Below, piece after piece: positions 12,332-25,041 of a stretch of DNA of 64,000 nucleotides. A program made the translations under genes and the position numbers. A model generated the notes under the pieces. It was not told where the DNA came from. It did no database searches and saw only the letters and a list, made by a program, of their open reading frames with translations. How positions within the stretch are numbered: position 1 is the stretch's first letter; every line of letters starts with the position of its first letter. Origin of the DNA: Fennellomyces sp. T-0311. Lineage: Eukaryota > Mucoromycota > Mucoromycetes > Mucorales > Lichtheimiaceae. Location: contig JALLLT010000050.1 in NCBI GenBank assembly GCA_025266875.1, forward strand, positions 231,203 to 295,202. The letters are read 5' to 3'.

Positions 12332-15300
12332 GTGCTTTTTTTTTAACTGTATATGAATAAGGATCCTTTGCATTACTTGCGCTTTGTACCATAACTTCAA
12401 AAATAAACCAAGGACTTCCTTGACTGTGCAGAAAAAGGTCGCGAAACACAAAGTTCTTTTCTATCTACACGTGGCGCTGCTGTCAAAGACTACACTCCCA
12501 CGCTATAGTAGGGCTTTCAAAAGCTTTATCTGAGAATCATATATACCGCAAAGACACAAAAAAATATAGTAAATAGAACTGCGGGGTTCGCCTTTCGTCA
12601 GACCCAGTTAAGCAAGCATATCGTCTCTCTTTGACATCGTTATCTTTAAGTGTACTAACAAATTATCAGTCATTCTTTTTTGATTAAGCTAACGTACCCG
12701 CTGATATATCAGATGTACCATCTACCTTTGATGGCCTTGCACACTATGAACCAGGGTACTTTGTTTGTGTATGCCCAATCATCACGTGGCTAGTGAAGTG
12801 CCACAATTCCATTTTGTCTTTCGCGTTTTTACGCGTATATCGGAAAGGAATTACTTTAGGAAGGTGCTGACAAATACAGCCTTACCTTGAATTAAATGTT
12901 CGTTCGAGTAATGTCCAAAAGGCTACTTTTTAAATGTGAAACAAACGACTCTGTGTTTATACATGGTGCATTAAATCTAACGATCATCCCCAACACATCT
13001 TATAAATATTTAGAACCTTGCCTCTTACAACTTCACCGGTTACACGCAGCACGCATTGGATGGCCGACATTTGCTAAGCACTTTCAAAGCGTCAATCATC
13101 CTATACGGAAAGTTTCCCCTGAAGGGCAATTCTGGTGTACTGCATTAGAAGCGAATGGATCGTGTTTATATATGCCTTGACACCTACTTGGTAACCTGCA
13201 TATGTAAAATCGCAGCAAGGCAACTCTAAATTTTGCAAAATCTCCCGTTATGTGTACATGTATTCCAAGTAACGCTTAGTTTTATTTCTCCAAGGCTATA
13301 TCGTCACTTGGAATACTGCAGTAGGCTAGCTACAGACATATTCATGAAGCCTCTCTTTTATCGCCTTTTGTCACGAGAGTTGACAACATACGTACTACGT
13401 ACCAAGATGAAGCTACATCATTATTGATAAACCTGAGATATTTTGGCGAAGATTAAAAATTTACATGGTTCCTGTACCTGTATATCTCATTGTGCTATTA
13501 AAATATTTGATCAGCTTGACTTTGAAGGAAATGAACTTGGCTTATCTGCAGGGAAGTGTTAAAAGTATATTTGTATGACTACATTCGGCATGGAAATCAT
13601 TCTATTGGCGTACATATCTGAATGAAGAGACCGGATTCACATGTCTTAGCATACATTATTGGTGGTACTCTGATCTTACGTCAGCCATTTTAAATATGCG
13701 TAGAGCATTACTACTATAAAGTACATATGTACACCTCGTGGCAGTTTTGTCTAGGGGCTATAAGATGTGCCTTAAAGATATGTGCATATCTATGATAATA
13801 TCTGAAATGTGAAGCAGCAGTACGTGTGGTTAGAATTAATGCCGTATCCGTGATGTTTTTCATGCATATAAAGCGAAGTCAATGATGAGCCTGGCAAAAA
13901 CCATTGTATGTCTCGATCTCTCGACAACCAAGTCTCGTCATACGCAGTATAGCAAAGATTCAGACATGGCATCGGCACTTTATATATATACATATACATT
14001 AGTACTACATAGGAAACGATCTTATACCTACATGAGCAAGTCAATAAGTCTTCCATACTTTTTCAACTAGTGTAGCAAAGAAAAATGTTTAACTTCATGT
14101 TACACAGCCAAAGCAAAAAAAGTATGGAGCGTAGCTTCGTGTACTCCTCTATTGTGGTGCTTAACAGTCCTTTCCGAAGCATCCTTTAAAGATGAGCAAG
14201 AGATTGAACTATGGGCTTGGTTATAATTAACTGATTGCCTGACATCCAAGCTGACATTGTAAACACACCTTTTTGCTCGTCGGGATCGGGGCTTCACTAG
14301 GCAATTTAGGAGTTCAGCTGCTCGAATGCGACATGGTGATCCAGCGCACAGTTAAAGCTTTTTAAAATAACGATATATAAAAAAAGATGCAAAATCAGCT
14401 GGTTATGATCAGCAAAGAGTGCATCTTCTCCAACCTGACATTTTGAAGGGTCTGCTGCAAGATTAAATACTATAGATGCGGAGTGCGGTGGCCACCATGC
14501 TTTAAGCGATTATCCGTCACCATACCGACCGCGTATAGGCCGAGAAACAATGAGGTCAGTTTTTTTAGGTCTTGCTCTACAGAGAAGGATTCGGTATGCT
14601 ATCTTGACCTTTGCGATGAAATCATAGCACACATTAATATCGCTTCAATGTCCTACCCATGCAACTTCCAGGTCTTCGAGCATTTAGATGAATGTGGGCA
14701 GTTAATGCCTGTGAACGAGAGATATAGGATAAAAGGAAATGGTAATTGTGTTTCTCATTGAGTACTTTAACAGTACTTTCAACAAGACTGACCATAGCAT
14801 GCCGTCAATGCATATGACCCAGGTCTAACGTGGTACACAAACCATTGGATGGGTTCGTTTTCACAGGCTCATGCTATCCCACTGCATGGTTTTTGCCGCA
14901 TCCTAATTTGACAGTTTCGGTCGTAAGTTCCATGAGCAATAATAGAAACAGATGTAATCACAGAAAATCAGGACTGTGGCAATGGAGAGTGATGCTGCAT
15001 GATGTGGTATGGATTCGAATGCAACTATTGGACAATTTGGTGGTTGCTTGCAACTGACTAGAAATGATGTCGTGTGGCTAATGTCTCCATGACGCTGTTG
15101 CGATGGTGACGACAAGAGCAGATCTAAGCAACCGAATATACGATCTATCACTGCTACAATGTACTTGAGCATAACTGTGAAGGAGCGTGTAAAAGATGCT
15201 TTCCCCGTTTGAGCCGTCGCCTTCTGCGGACCTTTTTTTAGCACTTAAAGAGAAGTTTCCAAGGAAGGTCTCTGATAAAAAAGGCTCTTTTTCTTATTTC

Positions 15301-15347
15301 AGTGTATCGTTCTCCCTTTTTTTCCCTCCATTCGATTAACTGTCCAA
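12332..15347. other. Gene-poor stretch
   Basis: About 3 kb downstream of the peroxiredoxin gene with only short open frames (the longest 113 codons, minus strand near 14903-15244). None has a recognisable motif or can be linked to flanking exons with proper splice sites. The last 100 bp contain the C/T-rich leader of the glyoxalase gene. Confidence 0.5.
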
Positions 15348-16386
15348 ATGAAAATCATTCCTATTCATGTGCTGGAAGACAACTATTCCTATATTCTAAT
15401 TGACGACAAAACGAAGGAGGCAGCCGTTATCGACTGTGTCGATCCCATAAAGATTCTGAATGTCGTTAGTCAGACAGGTGCCAAATTAACGAGGTGAGTG
15501 TTGAGCTGACTAATATATCGTTATTTGTGAGCAAATTGGATTAACATGATTTGGAGTGTGTTTGTTACGCACCATCACTGGGATCACTGTGGAGGGAATA
15601 TCGACCTTGTTGGTAAATATGGCCGGCAAAACGGTTTACTTTTTTATTGCCACTTTAGGAATTAATGGATCCGAGTGACACAAAAATTTGGAATAATGTG
15701 TAGCAAAGAAGCCTGGTCTAGCAGTGTACGGTGCGGATGCAAGAATACCAGAAATTAACTATGTATGCAAGGACAACGAGGAGTTTAAGTTGGGTGCCTT
15801 GGCCGTCACGCCCTTTCACACGCCGTGCCACACCAAGGGCCATGTCTGCTATTATGTCACCGACCCTAGCACGAATGAAAGGGCGGTGTTTACTGGCGAG
15901 TAAGTGCACATAAACAAATCCTCTTTCGTTTTGCACACAACATGTTGACAATGCATACAGCACATTGTTTGTCGCCGGCGTTGGAAAGTTCTTCGAAGGC
16001 GACGCACGTGACATGTACCGCATACTTTTCCATGTGATTTCCAAGCTACCAGACGACACTTGGGTCTACTGCGGCCACGAGTATACCAAGGATAATCTAA
16101 AGGTAAGGATACACAAGAGCAAACCATAAGGAGTGGTGCACACACATTTATTATGGTAACTTGTTTAAAGTTTGCCCTGTCACTTGAACCCCACAACGAA
16201 GCATTGATGGCGAAATGGACCTGGTGTCAAGATAAACAAATTACCGTGCCGTCGACTATTGCGCAAGAAAAATTGCACAATCCATTCTTGCGCGTCAACG
16301 AACAATCAATACAACTCATCACCGGCAAAAGCGACCCTGTAGAGGCATTAGCTACTCTTCGTGAGTTAAAGAATGCTTTTCGATGA
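15348..16386 (+). CDS. GLO2: Glyoxalase II (hydroxyacylglutathione hydrolase)
   Basis: Hydrolyses S-D-lactoylglutathione to D-lactate and glutathione, the second step of methylglyoxal detoxification. Five exons (15348-15493, 15557-15612, 15704-15899, 15961-16102, 16171-16386) join to 251 residues. The metallo-beta-lactamase signature [10 protein letters not shown] is complete (binuclear metal site). Further ligands appear as [12 protein letters not shown] and [17 protein letters not shown], and the glyoxalase II hallmark [12 protein letters not shown] lies across the exon 4/5 junction. The C-terminal glutathione-binding helices end with NPFLRVNE and a short LKNAFR tail. There is no N-terminal targeting peptide, so a cytosolic form is likely. 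Introns are 63-91 nt GT..AG. Confidence 0.96.
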
Positions 16387-16875
16387 TAATCGCCGACTTT
16401 GGCTTCAAAACCTTTATTATAGACAATCTCAGTCTACTCTATCCCTTTTCCCTCGTACTTTCTACAAACCGTCTATCACGATAATTCTGTAATACCACAC
16501 GACAGCCTCCTACATGATTTATTTCTGTTTCTTTTGGAATGCTTGATACTTGGTCTAGATCGGCGTCAATCAATCTACTCAGCATCATCGATCATTTTCT
16601 GCTCTTGCTGTTTCTAGTCCCTGCTGTGTACTCCCATTCCAGGAGTTATATACTATAAGCAGGGGAAATTCTACTCAGTCAGATTGCCGACAGAAATTGG
16701 TCTATCATCAGGATGACACGGGCTATTCAAAGTATTTATCATATATCTTGGCCTCCTCCTTTCTCTAGATGTCCTATTGTATAGTGTCACATCAGTTCGT
16801 TTGCAAATTGTCGTTTCACTCTCCCTCATTCATTAAAAAGAACAATTTTCCAAGGTTTTTTGAACCTGTCGAGAT
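16387..16875. other. Intergenic, no gene seen
   Basis: Pyrimidine-rich plus-strand sequence between the glyoxalase stop and the next transporter start. It probably holds the 3' untranslated region of one gene and the promoter of the other. I see no distinct element. Confidence 0.4.
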
Positions 16876-18579
16876 ATGCTGAAGCGTGAAGAACAAGTGA
16901 ATAAATCACGAGCAAAGTGGCACAACGAGGGGTCCCACCGAAACAAGGCGTTGCTCCTGGCTGAGGCCAATTTTGCCACAGCTGCTCCAGGCTTTTTTAT
17001 ACAGCTTTTTACTGGATTAAATGACGGTAACTTGGTAAATACACACATATATTCCAAGCAAATACTACCATAATCGTGATAGCCCTGTTTAATGCTACAA
17101 TTTTCTATAGGGTATAATCCTGCCGAACATAAAAGATGATTATAATCTGACACAGCCGACTGTTTCAATTATATTTTTATGCAATGCATCAGGATTCGCG
17201 ATAGGCACGAAATATCATTTTTTCTATACATGGTTTTATTAGGAATAGTAACACCATTACTGACTTCTCTTTACTGTTATAGTGGCTCTCTTGAATGGAT
17301 TGATAATCAAAAAGCTGACTCAGGCCAAGACACTGATGATCGGTGCAGCAGCTCTTGTCCTAGGATTCTTTATGCTATTTTCCGCTTTACCATTTTCAGC
17401 ACTTCGTGCTTTTACACCGTTGTTGGGTTTGGGGTAGCATCGACCCAGTCAGGGGCAAACGTATTCGTTGGCGAGCTCCCCCGAGCAACTATGATGCTTA
17501 ACTTCCTACACAGTATAGCGCTATCACGAGTTATTTTAAGCAGAAAGAGCTGACATATTGTATAGCAATATATGGTCTCGGAGCATTGCTTGGTCCGTTC
17601 GTTGCGTCAGCTATTCTTCGATATTCGCCATGGAATTACTCCTACCTGGTGCTTTCAAGCTTAGCCACGTTTAATCTGATCACTTGCATATTTACTTTCC
17701 GCCACTTGAAGATCACAGAGGAGCAAGACCAGGATGATCGAAGGCGGCAAATAGGTATTGAACCTGGTCTGGAGGCTACTGCTGTGGAGCTTAGAGAAGG
17801 CGATGAGGGCGAAGGCGGGAAGAAGGAGCAGGCTTATTCCGTCTAATCTTTTCAAAGTGCTACCACGGTCTCCTCAAGTGAAAAAGGGAGTCCCAACATC
17901 CTGGAGCAAACGATTCGCTATCATACTACATACGTTGGGGCATTCTATCTCTCAGTTTACGTGGGAATCGAAGTCACGTTTGGAGAACTGGCTTACACAT
18001 TTCTGATTTCGGAGAGAAGCCACGATCGTATGGGAATGGCACATCTCATGTCCGGCTTCTGGACCGGGCTGTGTATCGGGCGTATTTGTTTGGGCTACGT
18101 TACACTGAAACTAGGTGAAAAACGCATGATATATGTATACATTACCGTTCTGATTTGCATGTGCATAACGTTTTGGTTGGTCGAAATTGTGGCAGTAAAC
18201 GCTGTGGCTCTTGTGGTATCGGGAATTGCACTTGGACCATTATTTCCCACCATATTATCTGTTGCACGAGAATGTGTTCCCTGTAATCTCTATGTGCGGT
18301 AAGTGCCCCATAGCCTTTTTTCTGATACAAAGTTGACAGACTTGAATTTTCTGCTTATTTCTTTAACAGTTTGGCAGTTGTAGATCGGCGTTGCTTCCAT
18401 ATTTTACAAGCGTTCTTATGAATAGCACTGGGCCAAGTTCGATGCCTCCGTTGACATTGGCAATGTCCTGCACCATTCTTGTTACCTGGTTCTTTATATT
18501 TGACCCCGAGAGTGATTCTGTTTTTAGGAGGCTACGTAATTGTGTTACCGGTAATAACAATCTACTCAGTGGATCGTGA
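16876..18579 (+). pseudogene. Major facilitator transporter, BSC6/fucose-permease-like, reading frame broken
   Basis: Recognisable as a 12-helix MFS sugar/unknown-substrate permease. Exons that join cleanly are 16876-17034 (FFIQLFTGLNDGNL, helix 1), 17111-17204 (GIILPNIKDDYNL) and 17283 onward (ALLNGLIIKKLTQAKT, helix 2/3), then 17566 on (IYGLGALLGPFVAS). The intron 17205-17282 has a GC donor (G|GCACGA) and a TACTGAC branch site. The frame then breaks. A GGGG run at 17431-17434 needs one more G to connect to GVASTQSGANVFVGEL. A TAA sits at 17844-17846 in the loop before helix 7 (TYVGAFYLSVYVGIEVTFGELA), although an intron here could remove it. A further shift near 18378 precedes the last helices (SALLPYFTSVLMNS). 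The breaks are either real decay or base-calling errors. Confidence 0.7.
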
Positions 18580-18782
18580 ATATTCCGAAGTGTATATTAT
18601 ATCGTTTGGAAAGATGCGATCAGAGTTAGGGCAGCAACAAGAAAGATACCCTTTGTAAACAGGGTTTGCTTCCACTTTTCTTTTTATGCTGATATCCCAA
18701 TAGCTTCACAAACAGACATATTATATTATTTCGTTATGACATAGCTATAAAGTACTTTCATTTAATCATAAAACGAGTGTAG

Positions 18783-19677
18783 TCATTGCGAGTAGTAAAA
18801 ATGTGGTATACTATTGTCATAGGGAGAGTATAGCTGCTTTTGCTGCTGCGGTTGCGCCCAGTGTAGGAGTTGATCGCTGTCAAACACTGGTTTGTCCATA
18901 GTGCCTGTAGCCGTGGTATCGAATAGGAAGGGGCTCGACATGGAGTCCAACGAAGTGGCGTCGAGAGATAAAGGAGTAGTCATAGTGGCCGTACAGTTGG
19001 TGTTGCTATCGCTACTTATAGCAGCAAAAGGGATGCTCCTAATTCCATCTTTTGCCGCCATCCCTGGCATTACTTCTGATGGCGGTATGGTTGTAGAAGG
19101 TGATGCTACCTGAGAGTGGTAATGCGGTCTCTCTTGTAATTGGAGTTCGGGGGGTATAGGTGTATTCTCGACACTGTCTGGTGCGCTGCTTGTCGAGGAT
19201 GACATTGATGACATCGATGAATGGCAAGCCGATGACATTATGTTGTTTGTAGAAGGCAATCCATAATTAGGCGAAGGAACAGGGGGACCCGAAAAAGTGG
19301 TCGGAGGGTATGGTGTGGCTTGCTGCTGGTGCAGATAAGCAAGAAGAAATGCAGAAAGCTCTCCGTAGGTTGCAAAGACTGGTTGAAACTGGCGCCTTTC
19401 ATGGACCTTATAATGCCTACGTAGGTTGCTTATAACCGTAAACCGGCGCCCACAGCCAGGACTACAATAAATATGTATAGCTTTGTTAAAATGAAAATTC
19501 AAGTAACAGTCTACTTCCACGAGCTCCATAGTACTTTAAATATTTAAACAGCTATACTTACACATGACAGGCAAAAGGCTTTTCACCAGTATGTGTATAC
19601 CGGTGTGGTCGTAGAGCGCTGGGACGCGTAAATGCTTTGAAGCAAAACTCGCAGTGAAGAATTCTTTTCTTGCTCAT
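18783..19677 (-). CDS. Two-finger C2H2 zinc-finger protein, putative transcription factor
   Basis: Exons 19562-19677 and 18783-19461, joined by a GTAAGT..TGTAG intron, give 264 residues. The join completes the second finger. Finger 1 is [21 protein letters not shown] (C-x2-C-x12-H-x3-H) with a TGEKPF linker. Finger 2 reads C-x4-C (CHVPGC) through [17 protein letters not shown]. The rest is low-complexity: a Pro/Thr-rich block, a Ser/Met tract and a Gln-rich end, typical of fungal activation domains. The start at 19675-19677 is the first in-frame Met before finger 1; a longer N-terminus in an upstream exon cannot be excluded. Targets are unknown. Confidence 0.8.
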
Positions 19678-22600
19678 AATATAAAACTAGATATATTATT
19701 GTGACGCCAAAAGCATTAAAACGAAAGGAAAGTAAAGAAGAAATGATTAAGCATCGTCGCTCACTGTTGCTTGCTTAAGTAGTCAACGCTCATAGGTCAG
19801 GGGCAAACAAGAATAAGTCATCACGAACGTACGATGGGATTTTGATGCGCATATCTCTTTCATAGGCTGCAAGCGCCGTATAAAATCCTGAGTCCTCCTG
19901 ACATACCTTTGTCTTAATAAAACTAGCCTAAAGCTATGACTTTCCCTATACACATCACCTATATCTTTTCATTCTGGCTTTGTATTTTTGCTGTTTAGTA
20001 TTAAAAATTATTGTTGACATGCTGATAGACAAATTCAATTGTACCTTAAAGTAAATTGACAATAAAAAAAGTTTATAAGGAGATGCTTCACATATATCCT
20101 ATGTACATAAAATCTCGAAACACAGACGCACGCATGTACGATCTAGTAACCCTGCAATCTTGGTTTCTAGGGAAGGAGTGTTTGAGCATCGTCTCTTTTC
20201 ACATACAAACACTAACTCATTTTGTGACCCAGGAGTTGCCGTAATAATAAAGTTTCCGTCTACTTACCTGTCCATTGATTCGGGTTGGTTTACGTAACCA
20301 GTACTACCATCGTGCATCAATGGCAGACTGCGTTTTATAATACAAACTATGTAACGTTACGCCGAAGCTCCGCCAGTTCGATGCGCGGTACTTAGAACGA
20401 CTGTCGGGGGGGGGGTGGAACTAATGATGTCTAATACAGAATACGGTAGTCTGATTTGGGTGATTGGTCTAAAAGGAGCAGGGGATCAGCGGTTCAAACA
20501 ACATGCGTGAGGTGCATGTGGTCGTTCGATACCTACAAATTAAAATCTCGATAAAAAAAACTTGACAATTGAGAAAAAGTCTCCTTATTTGTGCTAACGC
20601 AATGAAACTCATTATGCGCTGTTGTCAATAATTACATAGACACATCGTCAATTAGTAGGACAGATAGTAAGTGCCTAACTCGGAGGTAAGAAAAGGAGAA
20701 CTAGTTTGCTGCTCACCTAAGATCGCCAGGTTTTTCTGGCGCGTAAAGAAGGTGCGCACAGATCATATGCATTTTTACTCGTACAAGCCTATCAGGAACG
20801 AGTTCCTGGTATGTTCCTAACGTGGTTACATCGCTCATCGATGGAGAAATCGATCAACCCAAGTACATATATAAATCACAAATTCTTTACGTTAGGAACG
20901 CCTGATCATCTGAAATTAGATAAACCGCAGGCAATTTTAAGCTTCGTTTCGCTGCTATAAGGGCCGTCATTCTAGGTTCTCCTTACATATATGGTATCTA
21001 TTAAAACGTCAGAGACTTGGCATATTTAGGCATTCCCCCAACTATTAGGCATTCGTTGCACCGAGGGGTCTATCCTATCATCCCGCGCATACTCTGTCCC
21101 ACTGACACACTGTTCTGGAAAACTAATGCATGTGCAGGGTCATATGGCTGGTATCCCCCCGCGTCTGCCTCCGTTTTTGCTTTAGTTCGTTGATCTTTTT
21201 TTTTCGCAAGCATTACCATTTCAGGAGAAATGGAACTACAGTGCCACATTTAAGAAGGAAGAAGTCAGACGCACGAATTGATCTACTATCCTGTAGACAA
21301 GCGGCGAAAAAGCTGATGATTATACTTTATCAGGAATTTATCGGCATCACCATTAGTACGTTTACAAAGTATAGTCCCAATTTTAAATATCAAGGGTAAA
21401 CCCAAGTATACGTTGTATATGTTATAGGGTTAATATAACAAGTACGATGCTATTCGATCGAAACATGTTTTCCTTGATGCTCATATTTCTGAAGTGCCCC
21501 TTGTTTAAAGCACCCCATAAGAGATGCCGGAGGGATCGCACGTTATATAAATTAGGAAGTATGGATCGAAAACAGACATGCTGCTCCTGACCCCTTTTGC
21601 TTTGTACACGTAGTATTACCATACATATTTTCTTCTTCTATGCATTGTATGATACCGCGATTTGATGCAATGCAGGCAATTGTTACACGGCCCGGTATAT
21701 AACCCTTTGTTTACGGTCATCTGGTGTACGATCATTCGTTGTCGTACATGATCATGGCATGCGGAACATATATAAACAAAAGTGACATCTTGTAGCTCTG
21801 CTATTAGCCATTTTCGTTGCCAAAGCCTTGGTTCCTTATAATTCCCCATAGTGTAAATTTCCGTTAGGTAAGCTTGTGATTGTAAATAAACTCACCAGCT
21901 TCCTTTTTGTTCTGAATACCCTTTGTCGCCTAGTTCGCGCTAGTTCAGGATCTTTGAAAAACCTGTGAGTATACATTTGATCGGTTAGAACACGTAAAGT
22001 AATTACTTTCAATGTGCTGCTCTGCGCTTATACCTCCTTGATCTATTATGATCATCCTAATAAGAAAACCGATACATGGCGTAAGCGATAGCCATGCATG
22101 CATTCACCATTAGTTTCCATAGTATAGTATATACTGAGGCTTGTTGCACGGTGTGTGCTACCTTCGGCTTATCCGCGACTGTCGAGTGACCTGTGTACAT
22201 ATTTCTTTTCGTTATCATGCTTTTTCCGCAATGCAAAAAAATATGTGGCTTGTTTGGTGCACAGTTAAGCAGGTCCCGTGCGGGATTATCAATCGAGATT
22301 CCTTATGCAGATGCATAATGAGAATTTTCTTGTAATACCCTTACGCACGACTATCAATAGACAACAGGCCATACGATTGCCCAATTAATTCAATTATAGG
22401 TCCTGCTTAACCTCAGGAATCACCCCTCCCAAAAATTTAGGCGGCTTCCTTTGTAGAACGTTTCGACTCCTTGATTTGGTAGAAAAGTTTGAGTTGTGGG
22501 TGTCACATTTTGATGATCAGTCATGTGTCCTTTCTGTTCGATTACAGGAGGATCCAATGGGATAAGTCCGTCAGGTACCATTCGCTAAAATTTTGACCCC

Positions 22601-25041
22601 CAAATTAGAATTCGAACATTTATGCCTCAATCTGTCACCGATACCTTGCTTGTATATACATGTACTAGGCTTTTTTTACTGCTTTAGATCAATAATGGAT
22701 GGAATTTTACTAGTTGATCTGGCAGAGTACTGGGTTCGTTCGTCTATTGGTGAATGGTGCGTGTAATTTCGGCAGTTTTAGCGCTGCTTAATCTAACAAA
22801 ATTTGAGTCCTTGGTTCACGAAAACAGATTGGCATCACTGTTTTCGAATTATGTAGATGTTGCCGTCACCAATATGCCTAAAATCTTTAGTAGGTTAGAA
22901 ATATGAAGTCCTGTGTAAGCTACCGTTATTTCCATAAGAGACACTATTAATGTAATTTCTTTTAGCTGTATAATAAGTACGTACCATTAAGCGAAGCCAG
23001 TCTCGTTGCTAGCGCTATCCTCCATTATAAATGATGAAATCTGGGAATCATATAACTTCAATGAACTACGGTCAAAAGTTGTTGGTTGTGTCGTTCAGTA
23101 AAGTATGAGGTGAAGTGATGCTGGTGCATACGTAAGGTATAAAATCTTTTGCGCAACGAGATAAAAAAAAATGTTGCTACGTAAGCGCATCTTTTATACC
23201 CATTTATACCGGAAGCATAGCAGCATCAGATGATGATGGATCGATGATCTTCGTATTGCTGTCACGCGTAAAAGGAATTGCGGTAATTCCGTGATTACAA
23301 CGTTAGTCGGATAAACGAGATCAGTTCTTGATCGCCTGATGGACCGGTGCGTGTCGTCCTAAAAATACAATTTCTTGTTGATCAACAATGTTGTGATCAC
23401 TCGGTGTTAGCAATCTTAAAAGGCTTGTTCATAACAACTGTTGAAATTACCGTTTGATTGCCGGCTGTTTCTCGCTATTTTATCATGTACTTTCCTTGTG
23501 TTAAGTAGTGTGTAGCGTTACATACCCCGACCGCTTTCAATGTGGCAATAGGATATACATATAGCTCTTTGTCTTCACCGAAAGTTGTCAAATAATGAGA
23601 AAAAAGCTAGTGCATCGAAAAGTGGCACCTGCAATATTGACGTATCTCAGAATTAGCGATACTGTGGAAGCCAGTGCTTTTTTTGGAAGCAAAAAATACT
23701 ACACAAAATCACTTATCCCAGGTTTATTTTCTATAAACGCATGTAGATACTAAGTTAAAGTACATTAAGGGGGTTCAGTGAACGTCTATAAGATTATAAA
23801 CACAAAAAAATCGATTTGGCTATTCAGCTATTTTTATTCAGAACCTTCCAAAAGGTGCCTAGCATTTGTAACGTTTTTGCAAAATTACCAAGGGTAATTG
23901 CCATTACCACGTATGTAATTATGCTCATATGGAGAAATATTTTTCTTATGTTTATGATCTTATGGACATTCACTAAACTCCCTTTACATACATATTGGAC
24001 GGTATTCAAAAATCTATACTGGATACAATAAACGTAGTAACACAAACATGTGCCACGATTGTATAACCGGCTATTCAAAATGGCTTATTTGCACCTTATT
24101 ACTGTGCATTATTTATTCCTTCCATCGCCCTTATCTATTAAATCTGCTGCTGTTCACTCACCAAGAATAATAATAAGCCTTTCGTATTTGACTGGCTTTC
24201 ATTTCAGCGAAATAAAGGTTATGTTATGTAAAGACCGCGCACAAGATCCTGATACGTACATATGTATTGTTGCACGACTAATCTCGTTGAAATTCAAACT
24301 GGGAGGTAGATGTCATCGGTGTCTGGCATATCTCGTATTTCGATGTTAGAATGGGGAGATGTGCTTTTTTTTACTTATACAATATATATATATATATCGC
24401 TTTGGTTATACGGTACCCCACGCCCTACTCTATAAATTCTTTGAATACGCATCATGGGTAAACATCAATGCTGTAGGCGGAAAATAAAATTTGTGTGGTT
24501 TGATATTCAGGTTTCCAGGGAGAGTAAAGTAGTTTATTTCTTCACCAATTCGGCTAAGTTGCATCGGAGTACCGTTTATTTTATTGAATAGCGAATTCTG
24601 AATACCACCCATTATGTATTATAAAACTGTGTAATAGACTATACGCAAAAAGCATTGTCTCAAAAAGTTGGCTATTGTGTATGCAAGGATGTGGTATATC
24701 TGAATTTATACAAACAAAAACAGCTCTAGTAGCAAATTATGTAGTCTATTGGGTTTATTGATAGACAGGGTTAGAGTATACTCATGCACCCCTTTTCAAT
24801 GTGATATGCTCCCACATATAAGCTCAGTCTTTTTACGTAAAGAATGGTCAGCTATGATGGGCTTAGACACAACCGGATATCAGATCGTTTATAAAGCATG
24901 CAAGTAGCACTGCACCGTACAGCTGAATTCGTTTCTTCTAAGCTAATAACTATTAAATCTGAAATACTACTCAGTAAGTTTCTCGAGCATAGATAAAATA
25001 CATATTGACGAACAATTCATGACGTCACATCATCAATAGCA
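19678..25041. other. Long gene-poor stretch
   Basis: About 5.4 kb without a supported gene. Small structures seen: a poly-G run (20406-20414), an 11-bp perfect inverted repeat (20813-20823 with 20889-20899), and an AT dinucleotide run near 24380-24398. Open frames are short and motif-free. I do not recognise transposase, reverse transcriptase or RNA genes. Confidence 0.5.
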
